Origin: CAZYEI01 sp964646425
Lineage (GTDB): Bacteria; Bacillota_I; Bacilli_A; RFN20; JAISJY01
Direction: 5' to 3'
Length of the DNA stretch: 24,993 nucleotides
Assembly: GCA_964646425.1 (NCBI GenBank)
Contig: CAZYEI010000021.1
Location: 1 to 24,993, forward strand
Shown in pieces: positions 1 through 7,651 of this stretch. The notes under the pieces were generated by a model. The model was not told the DNA's origin. It made no database searches and saw only the letters and a program-made list of their open reading frames with translations. Position 1 is the first letter of the stretch, and the number at the start of each line of letters is the position of its first letter. The translations under genes and the position numbers were made by a program.

Positions 1-468
1 AGATATAAAATTATCAACTAATATGCTAATTGGATTATATAATATATAATAAAAAAGTCCACCCGCTATAGTCCATAGTAAAGAAAATAACGGACAAATA
101 ATACCCTTATAATTTCCCCATCTATTAGAATAGTCCCATAATCTTACCTTTAATCCTTTTATGAAAATCATTCCTCCTATTAATTCTACAATAGTCATTA
201 GAAGTCCTATACCCAATATAATTATAGCATCAAAAAATATTTTACTTGAAAAATATACTTTTAATTGATTCATCAAATTAATATAAATAAATAAAACAAT
301 TACACCAATACCATATATAGGAAGATATGGACCTTTTAAAAAGCCTGGATTAATCCATTTTTTTATTGAAAAAATTCTTCTAAACAATAATTCAATTAAC
401 CAACCTATCATTGAACAAATCATAAACAAAAATGCAAAAGCAATAAAAACTAAAATAACATTACTCAT
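1..468 (-). CDS. CmpB-type (PF06541-like) putative ABC transporter permease, C-terminus cut by the window edge
   Basis: An open frame of 156 codons runs from an ATG at 468 to the window edge without a stop. Seen: several hydrophobic segments and the pieces GWLIELLFRR, KWINPGFLKGPYLPIYGIG, ELIGGMIF, RLWDYSNRWGNYKGIICP. I recognise these as the signature of the ABC_trans_CmpB family of small multi-pass membrane proteins, often labelled putative ABC transporter permease although transport has not been shown for most members. The start overlaps the stop of the upstream HAD gene by 8 nt (ATGAGTAA), and its ribosome binding site (TAGGAGAAAATT) lies in the last codons of that gene, so the two are probably translationally coupled. 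Family call is confident; function is not. Confidence 0.85.
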   Translation of the reverse strand, partial: MSNVILVFIAFAFLFMICSMIGWLIELLFRRIFSIKKWINPGFLKGPYLPIYGIGVIVLFIYINLMNQLKVYFSSKIFFDAIIILGIGLLMTIVELIGGMIFIKGLKVRLWDYSNRWGNYKGIICPLFSLLWTIAGGLFYYILYNPISILVDNFIS

Positions 469-1270
469 AATTTTCTCCTAATATTTTATCAATAGCAATT
501 TTCACACCATTATTATCATTATTTGGCAATATTTCTGTTGCTATATTTTTTAGATCTTCAATTGCATTACCCATTGCATATTTTGTTTTTGAAACATTGA
601 ACATTGATATATCATTTTCACTATCTCCAATACAAATAATATCCTCTTGATTTACCCCTAATAAATTAGCTAAAAAAAGTAATGCTTTTCCTTTAGTAGC
701 ATTTTTAGAAAAAATTTCAGCATAAACTGATGAATATGTTATCGCATATTTATCTATTTTTTGAGTGATTTTTTTCATTTTTTCTTTTTTATTTTTGGAA
801 AAGTAAAAAAATTGTAATTCAGCAATATCTTCTTTTCTTTTTTGTATATATTCCAAAATATCTTCAGTTAAAATTGTATTATCAGCATCTTTTTTGTATA
901 TTATTTTTCCCATTTTTTGTAATTTTTTCCCTTGAACAACATGATCATTACCAATATGTACCGTAATTCCAATTTTACTTTTTCTACATTCATCAATAAT
1001 AAACAATGCATCATTAATTGGAATTAGGGCTTGATATAAAACTACATTATTTTCTAAATCAATAATATTAGCACCATTTGAAGTGATAACATATCTAAAT
1101 AAATTTTCCTTTTTTAATTGAAATGGTAGACACGCTAAAGTTCTCCCTGTTATCGGTATAATTTCTATTCCTCTTTCTTTTGCTTTTCTAAGGGCTATCA
1201 AATTATCTTCAGTAATTATTTTTTTACTATTTAATAATGTTCCATCCATATCAATTGCTAAAATTTTCAT
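461..1270 (-). CDS. Cof-type HAD-IIB family phosphatase
   Basis: 269 aa, normal for Cof/YidA-like HAD hydrolases, which are soluble cytoplasmic sugar-phosphate or cofactor phosphatases. Seen: motif I DMDGTLLNS at the N-terminus (nucleophile and acid/base Asp), ITSNGA near residue 63, a conserved Lys in NATKGKALLFLANLLG, and motif IV GDSENDISMF. The middle cap region is Lys-rich. A GGAGG lies about 14 nt before the ATG, rather far, so an upstream ATT start is conceivable but less likely. It is first in an operon with the CmpB-like membrane protein and diverges from an XRE regulator. An extended -10 (TGCTAAGAT, 1312-1320) is the likely promoter. The substrate cannot be told from sequence. Confidence 0.9.
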   Translation of the reverse strand: MKILAIDMDGTLLNSKKIITEDNLIALRKAKERGIEIIPITGRTLACLPFQLKKENLFRYVITSNGANIIDLENNVVLYQALIPINDALFIIDECRKSKIGITVHIGNDHVVQGKKLQKMGKIIYKKDADNTILTEDILEYIQKRKEDIAELQFFYFSKNKKEKMKKITQKIDKYAITYSSVYAEIFSKNATKGKALLFLANLLGVNQEDIICIGDSENDISMFNVSKTKYAMGNAIEDLKNIATEILPNNDNNGVKIAIDKILGENYE

Positions 1271-1311
1271 ATAAATATCTTCTACCTCCGATTTTATTCA
1301 TTATCTAAATA

Positions 1312-1343
1312 ATCTTAGCAAATAAAATACAAATAAAGTTCAA
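1312..1343 (-). promoter_or_regulatory. Candidate promoter of the HAD/CmpB operon
   Basis: On the minus strand TGCTAAGAT (1320-1312) looks like an extended -10 element. A TTGAAC -35-like hexamer sits at 1343-1338 with an over-long 20-nt gap, so the extended -10 may do most of the work. A TCAAC half-site (1340-1344) overlaps the -35-like hexamer. Confidence 0.4.
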
Positions 1344-1526
1344 CTAGAAATCAACAATAGTTGAAATTTATATTTTTAAGCATTTGCACTAATTTAAAAC
1401 CATTGTTTTTCAAGCATTTGAATATCTTGAATCCCCCAAAAATATATATTATAATTCTAATAGTAGTATTTTCTTTTTTTAATTGATTTCTCAACTAATA
1501 TTTTAGCGAACTCAACCAAAAGTTGA
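1340..1526. promoter_or_regulatory. Candidate operator cluster: TCAAC-n4/5-GTTGA palindromes
   Basis: Two palindromes with the same arms lie in the divergent spacer: TCAACAATAGTTGA (1351-1364) and TCAACCAAAAGTTGA (1512-1526). Single TCAAC half-sites occur at 1340-1344 and 1491-1495. The right arm at 1522-1526 runs into the -35-like TTGATT of the XRE gene, and the 1340 half-site overlaps the -35-like hexamer of the opposite operon. Short spaced palindromes of this type are typical XRE binding sites, so autoregulation and control of both operons is inferred. Confidence 0.5.
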
Positions 1527-1550
1527 TTTAATATATGACTTAATTAATAT
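1523..1550 (+). promoter_or_regulatory. Candidate promoter of the XRE-lipoprotein operon
   Basis: TTGATT (1523-1528) and TAATAT (1545-1550) are separated by 16 nt, about 28 nt before the chosen ATG. The -35 hexamer overlaps the GTTGA arm of the 1512-1526 palindrome. Confidence 0.45.
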
Positions 1551-1577
1551 AAAATATTTAATGAGGTGATTATCAAT

Positions 1578-2456
1578 ATGAGTATTGGTATAAAAATAAA
1601 AGAACATAGAATTAAATCAGGGTTAACGCAAAAAGATTTAGCAGATAACTTGCATGTAACTTATCAAGCTGTATCAAAATGGGAAAACGATAATTCAGAA
1701 CCTTCATTTGATACACTAAATAAAATGTGTAAATTATTTAATTGTAATATCAATGACTTTTTCGACTCAAAAGAAAAAATTATTGTTGAAAATAATATCA
1801 CAAAACCCACTGAAATCGAAAAAATTTCTTTAGGTATTTGTGCAAATTGTGGAAAAACAATTTATGAAAAACAAGATTATAATCAATATACTGACACCAT
1901 TACTTTAAGAAATGGAAAACAAAAGTTTATCGGTGAAAAGAAAATTATATTATGTAGTAATTGTTTAAAAAGAAAAAACGAAGAAAGAATAGAAAAAAAG
2001 ATAAAAGAGCAACAAATCAAAAGACAAACAATTAAAGATATTGCAACAGAAAAAAGAAAAAAATCATTTATTTTATCATCAATTGCTTCTTCAGTTTTTC
2101 TTATCGCTGCCTTAATTTTCTTTTTTATGCATAGCATTTCAATAGGAATTGCAATGCTAATTGCTTCAGCCCTATCATTTACATTTGTAGGCTGTTTAAT
2201 TTTAAAGAATACATTTATAGCTGAAATGTGGTTAGAAATATCTTCATGGGGTATTGTAACATTTCCAGGATTAATTTTTAGTTTAGACATAGATGGAATA
2301 GTCTGGTTTATTTCCATGAAAATAATTTTATTTATATTAGGCATGTGTTTATCACTTATTGCTATATTATTTGCAACTGTATTTTCTTCAGTAATTAGTG
2401 TATTTGTTTATCCTTTCGCTATCATCAAAAATTCAAAACAAGTCAATCTTAAATAA
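1578..2456 (+). CDS. XRE-family regulator with zinc ribbon and membrane-spanning C-terminus
   Basis: The start is placed at the ATG at 1578, because GAGGTGAT lies 7 nt upstream. A GTG at 1566 would overlap that ribosome binding site. The product is about 292 aa. Domains: residues ~1-65 form a lambda-repressor/XRE helix-turn-helix (LTQKDLADNLHVTYQAVSKWEN); residues ~87-130 hold two CxxC pairs (CANCGK and CSNCLK), a probable zinc ribbon; a Lys/Arg/Glu-rich coil follows; then about four hydrophobic segments from residue ~163 to near the C-terminus. It is therefore probably a membrane-tethered DNA-binding protein. The lipoprotein gene starts 12 nt downstream, suggesting a sensor/regulator plus surface partner operon. 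Signal and regulon are unknown; the palindromes upstream suggest autoregulation. Confidence 0.85.
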   Translation: MSIGIKIKEHRIKSGLTQKDLADNLHVTYQAVSKWENDNSEPSFDTLNKMCKLFNCNINDFFDSKEKIIVENNITKPTEIEKISLGICANCGKTIYEKQDYNQYTDTITLRNGKQKFIGEKKIILCSNCLKRKNEERIEKKIKEQQIKRQTIKDIATEKRKKSFILSSIASSVFLIAALIFFFMHSISIGIAMLIASALSFTFVGCLILKNTFIAEMWLEISSWGIVTFPGLIFSLDIDGIVWFISMKIILFILGMCLSLIAILFATVFSSVISVFVYPFAIIKNSKQVNLK

Positions 2457-2468
2457 AGGAGAACTATT

Positions 2469-4898
2469 ATGAAAAAAATATATAATGTATTAATTTTTTT
2501 ATTAATGATATTTACTTTATTTTCTTGTAATTCTAATTCTAACAAATTATCTACTTCTTCTAACAAAATAAATAGTCAACAAAGTAGTGAAATAATGAAA
2601 AATTTTACAACAGTTACAATGAACAATAAAACTGTTGTGTATGATGGCAATTTGCATACAATAATAGTAGATGGATTACCTCAATTTGCTAATGTTAATT
2701 ATCTAAATAACGGTCCCTATACTAATGTTGGTGAATACACAATTAATGCAATAATTACAGCACCAGGCTATAATACCTTGAATTTAACAGCTACATTACG
2801 TATTATTAAAGCAGATTTTGATGGTTTATCTTTTGAAGATGGTACTTTTGAATATGATGGTCTAGAAAAATCCATCTCAGTTTCAGGAAATATCCCTGCT
2901 AATGCGACAATCACTTATACTAGCAATATTGCAGGTATTACTAATACAGCAGTTGAAATTGGGGTTTATGATATTAATGCATTAATACAAGCTCCAAATT
3001 TTAATGATTTGTCCTTATCAGCAAAATTAACAATAAAAACAAATGATGATAAACGATATATTAAAGCTATTAATAATTCATTATATTTCCAAAATGCTTT
3101 AGATAATAATAAATTTTATGTTTATGATTTCAATAATTCTAACATTCAAAAAATAAGCAATGATACCGCCATTGAAATAACTAAGTATGCTTCTGATTCT
3201 ATATTATACATTTCAAAATCATTATTAAATTCATCAATTAAAACTGTAACTTATGATAAAACTACACAAGAATATATTAATAATTCATTTTTAAATAAGT
3301 ATGCTAATTATATTCAAGTCGAAAATAAAAATACTTTATATTTTGTTGTCAATAATATAACAAACAACAGTTCTGGCATTTATAAAGCTAATTTAGTTGA
3401 TAATGATGAACCGATAATAACTTGTTTAAGCGTAGGCAAGGCTAAATATTTGCAACTTTATAATGATAAATTATACTTTGCTGATGGCAATAATAATTAT
3501 AAGTTGTCTTCTATTTCTACTAATATTGAAAATCAAGATCGAACTTTGGTAATTGATGAAAAAATTAATAATTTATTAATTCATAATGGCAGTTTATATT
3601 TTACTATTAATAATATTTTAGGCGATTATATTGCTAAATATACAATTTCTACACAAACATTAAGAAAATTAACAATAGATTCCGGTATTGATTTTGTTAT
3701 TAAAGGTGATTATTTATATTATGTAAATATCGATAAATTTACATCTAACATTATCGGTAAAGGAATATATAGAGTAAATATTAATCCCACTATTGATAAT
3801 AACAATGTTGGTATTAAATACATAGATGGTGGTTCTTATGGAGTATGCTCATTAACATCTTATGATAATAATTTAATATATTATGATTTAGATGGCTATA
3901 AATTAATTAAATATTCTTTAAATAATAATATTACTATTAATTTATTAGATGATTTTGTTAAACCTAAAGATCCGGTACCTACTTCCTTTGGTAGCCAAGT
4001 TGCCGAAGCAAATGGAATTATATATTATTTAGATATTTATGACGAAAAAACACTACATTCATATAATCCAAAAACCAAAGTTAATTTTAGACTCACTTCA
4101 GAAAAAGTTGTAAATTTTTCTATAATTGATGATTATATATATTTTAACATGGTTACCTATGGTATTAATAATGATACTTATAGAATAAATATCAATATAA
4201 GCAATGCACCTGAACTAATTAACACATATGATACTGATGAAATAGTATCTGATGGAAAATATATTTATTATGTTTTAAAAAATTCACTAGGAAGTGCAAC
4301 TGCTATTCATAAAGCCGACTTAGATGGCAAAAATGATATTGAAATATTCGAATATGCAGCAGATAATCTTATTTTAAATAATGGTAATTTATATTTTTGT
4401 GCAAAGCCGAATGCTGTACAAACAATAATGAAAATCGAAGATGTAGCAAATGTAAAAAGTTTACAAAAGAAAATATGCATTAATGATGATTATGCATGTG
4501 ATGTATTTACAATAGCAAACAATATTATTTATTTTAGACACAATTATGGATTTGCATATAAATTTCATAAACTTGCTAAAATGAATATTGATGGCACTAG
4601 TTATACTGAAATAGTGAGTAAAAATACCGATCCTACTGAAATCCTTATTGATAATGAATATATTTATTATGCAAATTCAGCTGACACTACAAATGATTTT
4701 GATTTATATAAAATAGCACTAAATAAACTAGATAGCACACCAATCAAATTAACAAATAATAAATATGTTTCTTCCATCTGCAAAAATGAAAACGAAATTT
4801 ATTTTATTAATTATTATTTAGGAGGAAAATTAGGAGATTCTAATTTATATTCAGTATCTATCGTAGACAATACAATCAATCAATTAACAAATAATTAA
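2469..4898 (+). CDS. Large lipoprotein with two MBG-like domains and a beta-propeller-like (DUF5050-type) region
   Basis: 809 aa. The N-terminus is a lipoprotein signal: KK, a hydrophobic stretch, then lipobox LFSC with Cys20 as the probable lipidation site, followed by a Ser/Asn-rich linker. Residues ~48-115 and ~118-190 are two related immunoglobulin-like units (VVYDG...Y...VGEYTINAIITAPGYN and FEYDG...VGVYDINALIQAPNF-like), resembling MBG domains of surface proteins. From ~200 to the end at least a dozen short repeats of the LYF..N / YIYY.N type recur about every 40-50 residues, as in DUF5050-like propellers. The composition is very rich in Asn, Asp, Ile and Tyr. It follows the XRE gene by 12 nt with a good AAGGAG site. 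An extracellular, membrane-anchored binding or scaffold role is inferred; the ligand is unknown. Confidence 0.8.
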   Translation: MKKIYNVLIFLLMIFTLFSCNSNSNKLSTSSNKINSQQSSEIMKNFTTVTMNNKTVVYDGNLHTIIVDGLPQFANVNYLNNGPYTNVGEYTINAIITAPGYNTLNLTATLRIIKADFDGLSFEDGTFEYDGLEKSISVSGNIPANATITYTSNIAGITNTAVEIGVYDINALIQAPNFNDLSLSAKLTIKTNDDKRYIKAINNSLYFQNALDNNKFYVYDFNNSNIQKISNDTAIEITKYASDSILYISKSLLNSSIKTVTYDKTTQEYINNSFLNKYANYIQVENKNTLYFVVNNITNNSSGIYKANLVDNDEPIITCLSVGKAKYLQLYNDKLYFADGNNNYKLSSISTNIENQDRTLVIDEKINNLLIHNGSLYFTINNILGDYIAKYTISTQTLRKLTIDSGIDFVIKGDYLYYVNIDKFTSNIIGKGIYRVNINPTIDNNNVGIKYIDGGSYGVCSLTSYDNNLIYYDLDGYKLIKYSLNNNITINLLDDFVKPKDPVPTSFGSQVAEANGIIYYLDIYDEKTLHSYNPKTKVNFRLTSEKVVNFSIIDDYIYFNMVTYGINNDTYRININISNAPELINTYDTDEIVSDGKYIYYVLKNSLGSATAIHKADLDGKNDIEIFEYAADNLILNNGNLYFCAKPNAVQTIMKIEDVANVKSLQKKICINDDYACDVFTIANNIIYFRHNYGFAYKFHKLAKMNIDGTSYTEIVSKNTDPTEILIDNEYIYYANSADTTNDFDLYKIALNKLDSTPIKLTNNKYVSSICKNENEIYFINYYLGGKLGDSNLYSVSIVDNTINQLTNN

Positions 4899-4989
4899 AT
4901 ATTTTAACTCTCTCGAATTATCTTGGTAAAAACATATATGCTGTTTTATCAAATAATAACATTTATTTTACATAGAATTAATAATATAA

Positions 4990-5029
4990 AAAATGAGTAA
5001 CTATAGATAAAATAATAGTTACTCATTTT
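4990..5029. terminator. Bidirectional intrinsic terminator
   Basis: A perfect 15-bp stem (4990-5004 with 5015-5029; core ATGAGTAACTAT) has a 10-nt loop and A/T-rich flanks on both sides. It lies between two convergent lipoprotein genes and can end both transcripts. Confidence 0.85.
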
Positions 5030-5036
5030 AATTTTT

Positions 5037-5627
5037 CTAAAACATTACAATTGAGCCAATATAATACATAAATCCTCTTATATCTTTTAGAATATATGCA
5101 ACTTTAACCTCGAAATAATATCCGATACATTCGTCATCTTTTTCTAAATTTAAAGTGATAGAATTTTGTGTCTTATCATATAAAATATCACCTACGTTAG
5201 TTTTAACTAGTTTGTTATCTACATAATTTAATTTATATACATTTTCCACCCATATATCAGTGAAATCTTGATCAGCTGTAATTTTGAATATATTAATGTT
5301 TTTTTGTTCTTTTTTATTATGTTCTTTAGATATCAAATCTTCATAAATGTAATAATAATGATCCATAGAGCTTTCAATATAGTTAACTTGTTCTGGAGAG
5401 TATAATTCGCTTCTCTCTTTCTCAATTATAATATCTTCATCATTAATCTTAAAAACAAATTCTACTTTGAATCCCATTTCATAAATATCTTCAAATCCTA
5501 GCTCTTCCCAGTTTGAACTACTAATAGTATTACTTTCTGATTGAGAATTTGAATGACTTAAATTGTTATTACTTCCACAACCTGTCATTATTATCGCTAA
5601 TAACATTAAAATATTTTTAATTTTCAT
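5037..5627 (-). CDS. Small lipoprotein of unknown function
   Basis: 196 aa. The N-terminus has a short positive region, a hydrophobic core and lipobox IMTGC, so Cys17 should be lipidated, followed by a Ser/Asn/Gln-rich linker. The remaining ~150 residues are soluble-looking and acidic, with alternating hydrophobic beta-like stretches (FKVEFVFKIND, YYFEVKVAYILKD). I do not recognise a family. The start is supported by AAAGGAG 10 nt upstream of the ATG. It converges on the XRE-operon lipoprotein and shares its terminator. A decayed reading frame ends about 50 nt upstream. Confidence 0.75.
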   Translation of the reverse strand: MKIKNILMLLAIIMTGCGSNNNLSHSNSQSESNTISSSNWEELGFEDIYEMGFKVEFVFKINDEDIIIEKERSELYSPEQVNYIESSMDHYYYIYEDLISKEHNKKEQKNINIFKITADQDFTDIWVENVYKLNYVDNKLVKTNVGDILYDKTQNSITLNLEKDDECIGYYFEVKVAYILKDIRGFMYYIGSIVMF

Positions 5628-5680
5628 TATAAATCAGCTCCTTTGATTATTAATACAAATTATTGGTGATTTCAGGTGCA

Positions 5681-5945
5681 TTATTCAACTCCAAATGCAA
5701 AAATTATATTATCATTACAAACTAACCTTTGAGATGCGATTATAGAAACACGATATGGCCCAGTTCTTAATTGGAATGATATTCTATTTACCAACAAATC
5801 TATTATCATATTTTCTTCAGTAGATGCAACAATTAATTCTAACATAGTATTATATCTAGTCTTTGTTAAGCAATTACAGTATCCTCTAAGTTCAACACCA
5901 TGATTATTTTTTTAAATCGCTTAATGGTGGAACAATCGAACAATG
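5681..5945 (-). pseudogene. Decayed gene fragment, family not recognised
   Basis: On the minus strand a coding-like stretch ends in TAA at 5683-5681. It contains GVELRGYCNCLTKTRYNT, MLELIVASTEENMIIDLL and LRTGPYRVSIIASQRL. It has no start codon and meets a TAA just upstream. Across a run of seven A's (~5909-5915) the adjacent frame continues with another coding-like piece, DCSTIKRFKK, consistent with a frameshift in a homopolymer. Read together they give roughly 85 residues without a start or ribosome binding site. A chance open stretch in AT-rich DNA cannot be excluded. Confidence 0.4.
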
Positions 5946-6056
5946 CTATTAATATTATAGGTTAATAGAAATAAATTTATATTCTATGGTATATGAAATA
6001 TATTATCCCTATAGATTGAATTTATATCATATAGTATTATAAATTTTCTTAGGACT

Positions 6057-6086
6057 TGATGTATTAACCCAAATATATATACATCA
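6057..6086 (-). terminator. Weak hairpin downstream of the P-loop kinase gene
   Basis: TGATGTAT (6057-6064) pairs with ATACATCA (6079-6086) across a 14-nt loop, about 20 nt past the stop of the minus-strand kinase gene. There is no clear U-tract, so termination here is uncertain. The stretch between 5945 and 6057 shows nothing else recognisable. Confidence 0.3.
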
Positions 6087-6103
6087 TCGAATTTAAACAC
6101 AAA

Positions 6104-6634
6104 CTAAAGTTTTGATATTATCTTTATTACTTCGTTGACTTTTTCTTCTAATTTTTTTGTTCCATCTATTACAAAATCTGATGATGGCAAAATATCTTTT
6201 AACATTTGAATATAGCCAATTCTAGCATAATCGAGATACATTCTCATATCTTTTCGTATTTCCTCACCTGTCGCATCATTCATATCTCTAAGAACTCTTC
6301 TTGCCATTGCAATATCTAATGGTGTATCTATAAAAATTGCACAATCAATATACTTACTAACTTCTTTATGACAATATGCAAAAGGGTAATCCAACAGTAG
6401 ATATTCACACTTAGAATGCTTCTGGATTTCACATATATCCTTTATTAGTGGAGCTAAATTCCATACATTATAATTAGCCCCTTGCAGTACCCAACTATAA
6501 AAATCATCAACTTCACCTGCAAATGAATAATCATCAAAATGAAGCGATTCTACATTTTTGAGTTGCTTTTTTATTTCATTAACAATTGTTGTCTTTCCTC
6601 CACCTGTTACAGCAGCAATCGCAATTATCTTCAT
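6104..6634 (-). CDS. P-loop nucleoside/nucleotide kinase-like protein
   Basis: 176 aa. Seen: Walker A AVTGGGKTT at residues ~8-16, a HFDDYSF segment at ~37 resembling the uridine-kinase/AAA_18 acceptor region (DDYY-like), a Walker B-like strand YLLLDYPFAY at ~80, FIDTPLDIAMARRVLRD at ~103 (lid-type Arg residues), and a C-terminal strand FVIDGTKKLEEKVNEV. Length and layout fit small cytoplasmic P-loop kinases related to uridine kinase; the phosphate acceptor cannot be named. A -10-like TATAAT lies at 6668-6663 and AAGAAGG lies 11 nt before the ATG. It appears monocistronic. Confidence 0.7.
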   Translation of the reverse strand: MKIIAIAAVTGGGKTTIVNEIKKQLKNVESLHFDDYSFAGEVDDFYSWVLQGANYNVWNLAPLIKDICEIQKHSKCEYLLLDYPFAYCHKEVSKYIDCAIFIDTPLDIAMARRVLRDMNDATGEEIRKDMRMYLDYARIGYIQMLKDILPSSDFVIDGTKKLEEKVNEVIKIISKL

Positions 6635-6662
6635 AAGTTTTCATGCCTTCTTTCAATAACTA

Positions 6663-6668
6663 ATTATA
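6663..6668 (-). promoter_or_regulatory. -10 element upstream of the kinase-like gene
   Basis: The minus strand reads a perfect TATAAT about 29 nt before the ATG. No convincing -35 hexamer is visible. Confidence 0.4.
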
Positions 6669-6711
6669 TCATTATCTTTTGTTATTTAAAAGATTTTATA
6701 AGTCATTAAAT

Positions 6712-6743
6712 AAAGATAAGAAGCATTGTTGCCACTTATCTTT
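6712..6743. terminator. Possible intrinsic terminator
   Basis: AAAGATAAG (6712-6720) pairs with CTTATCTTT (6735-6743), a 9-bp stem with a 14-nt loop and T-rich 3' flanks on both strands. It lies just upstream of the kinase gene and could stop minus-strand transcripts entering from the non-coding region. Confidence 0.4.
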
Positions 6744-6811
6744 TACATTTATATGTAATATTTATTTTAAGGATTATTTTTATCAATAAGTGTAATTTAA
6801 TTACTTTATTC

Positions 6812-6882
6812 GCTCCTTTCTTTTTTGCTTTTTATTACACAATTGAGACAAGAAAAATCTTCCCTCATTAAATAAGAGACAA
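6812..6882. repeat. Copy 1 of a diverged direct repeat (ending in an exact 19-bp match)
   Basis: The segment ends in CTCATTAAATAAGAGACAA (6864-6882), identical to 7073-7091. The upstream ~50 nt also align loosely with the second copy: a TCCTTTC pyrimidine run, a TTAT stretch, then TGAGA about 20 nt before the exact match. On the minus strand it carries a GAAAGGAG sequence with no reading frame behind it. Confidence 0.5.
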
Positions 6883-6908
6883 TTTTTTTGAAAAAAGTGC
6901 AAAAATAA

Positions 6909-6930
6909 AAGGAGAATCAAAGTTCTCCTT
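6909..6930 (-). terminator. Intrinsic terminator for a minus-strand transcript
   Basis: AAGGAGAA (6930-6923 on the minus strand) pairs with TTCTCCTT (6916-6909) across a 6-nt loop and is followed by TTATTTTT. It is a compact, well-formed terminator, but no intact gene ends near it. It may be a relic of the decayed gene at 7178-7634, or end a small RNA. Confidence 0.65.
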
Positions 6931-7015
6931 CACGTTAAATATGCATAGTTTTAACATTTTGTGATATTTATTTGTGGCTAACATATTGTAATAAAATACA
7001 ATATATTATAATCGT

Positions 7016-7091
7016 GTCCTTTCCTTTCTTTCATGTCTTATTTATATATTGCTGAGATAATCATGATTATTTCTCATTAAATAAGAGACAA
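7016..7091. repeat. Copy 2 of the diverged direct repeat
   Basis: It ends in the same 19-bp CTCATTAAATAAGAGACAA (7073-7091) and shares the upstream GTCCTTTCC-like run, TTAT stretch and TGAGA spacing with copy 1, about 209 nt away. No inverted ends or reading frame are associated. Confidence 0.5.
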
Positions 7092-7177
7092 AAAAGACAA
7101 GTAATATGTTCATAAAATATGTTATTCAAATTAATTAAGAAATATCGGCAAAATAATTATTATTTCTCAAAAATATC

Positions 7178-7634
7178 TTATTTTAATAAAGCATCATATG
7201 GAGTTATCATTTCTATACCAATTAATTTATCTACAAGAAAATATATTAACCTGTTTTTTTAATCGGATATAAATTTGTGTATGTAACATCTCCTGTAAAT
7301 ACATAAAAAATAACATTTTGTTTCAATTATGTAACAATTTATATTATCAAAATATGAAGCTTTTTGCTCTACAAAAATTATATTTAAAATTTCAAAATCT
7401 TTTGTTTCTCTATAAAAATATTGTTTTGTTTAATAAATCCTATTTCATTTTCCATACTTTCACCGCCAGATTTTAAAGCTAGGACAATATCATTTCTTTT
7501 TCTTTAATTTATATATTCCCACACTTTAGATTAGCAATAACACTAACCTTTATGTAGTCTTTTATAGTCTTTCCACGACTTCCATCAACATCAACATTGA
7601 AGACATAATGCCTTAAAAATAGCTCAAAACACAT
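7178..7634 (-). pseudogene. Decayed protein gene with a stop and several frameshifts, family not recognised
   Basis: Directly downstream of rlmD the minus strand carries coding-like pieces in different frames. ATG at 7634 opens 41 codons with YVFNVDVDGSRGKTIKDYIK, ending in TAA at 7511-7509. The same frame then continues with NDIVLALKSGGESMENEIGF. After a shift comes IIFVEQKASYFDNINCYIIE, after another VIFYVFTGDVTYTNLYPIKK, and after another YFLVDKLIGIEMITPYDALL, ending in TAA at 7178. Hydrophobic/charged patterning and near-continuity across frames indicate a former gene of about 150 residues. It has no ribosome binding site before the ATG. I cannot assign a family. Confidence 0.6.
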
Positions 7635-7651
7635 AATTTCAGTGTATTTTA

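Noticed and set aside
1883..2344. 153-codon open frame on the minus strand opposite the XRE gene
   Set aside because: It lies wholly inside the regulator gene, has no ribosome binding site, and its protein has no recognisable domain; it is a shadow frame.
3040..4890. CRISPR-like or tandem DNA repeats in the large lipoprotein gene
   Set aside because: The recurrence is at protein level (YIYY/LYF units) with diverged DNA and variable spacing, as expected for propeller blades.
6987..7043. 18-codon minus-strand frame (MKERKGHDYNILYFITIC) as a second leader peptide
   Set aside because: No ribosome binding site before its ATG, few aromatic codons, and no biosynthetic gene after the following terminator.
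6635..7651. tRNA or rRNA genes in the longest gene-free stretch
   Set aside because: No cloverleaf with a TTCRANNC arm or GC-rich conserved rRNA block was seen on either strand.
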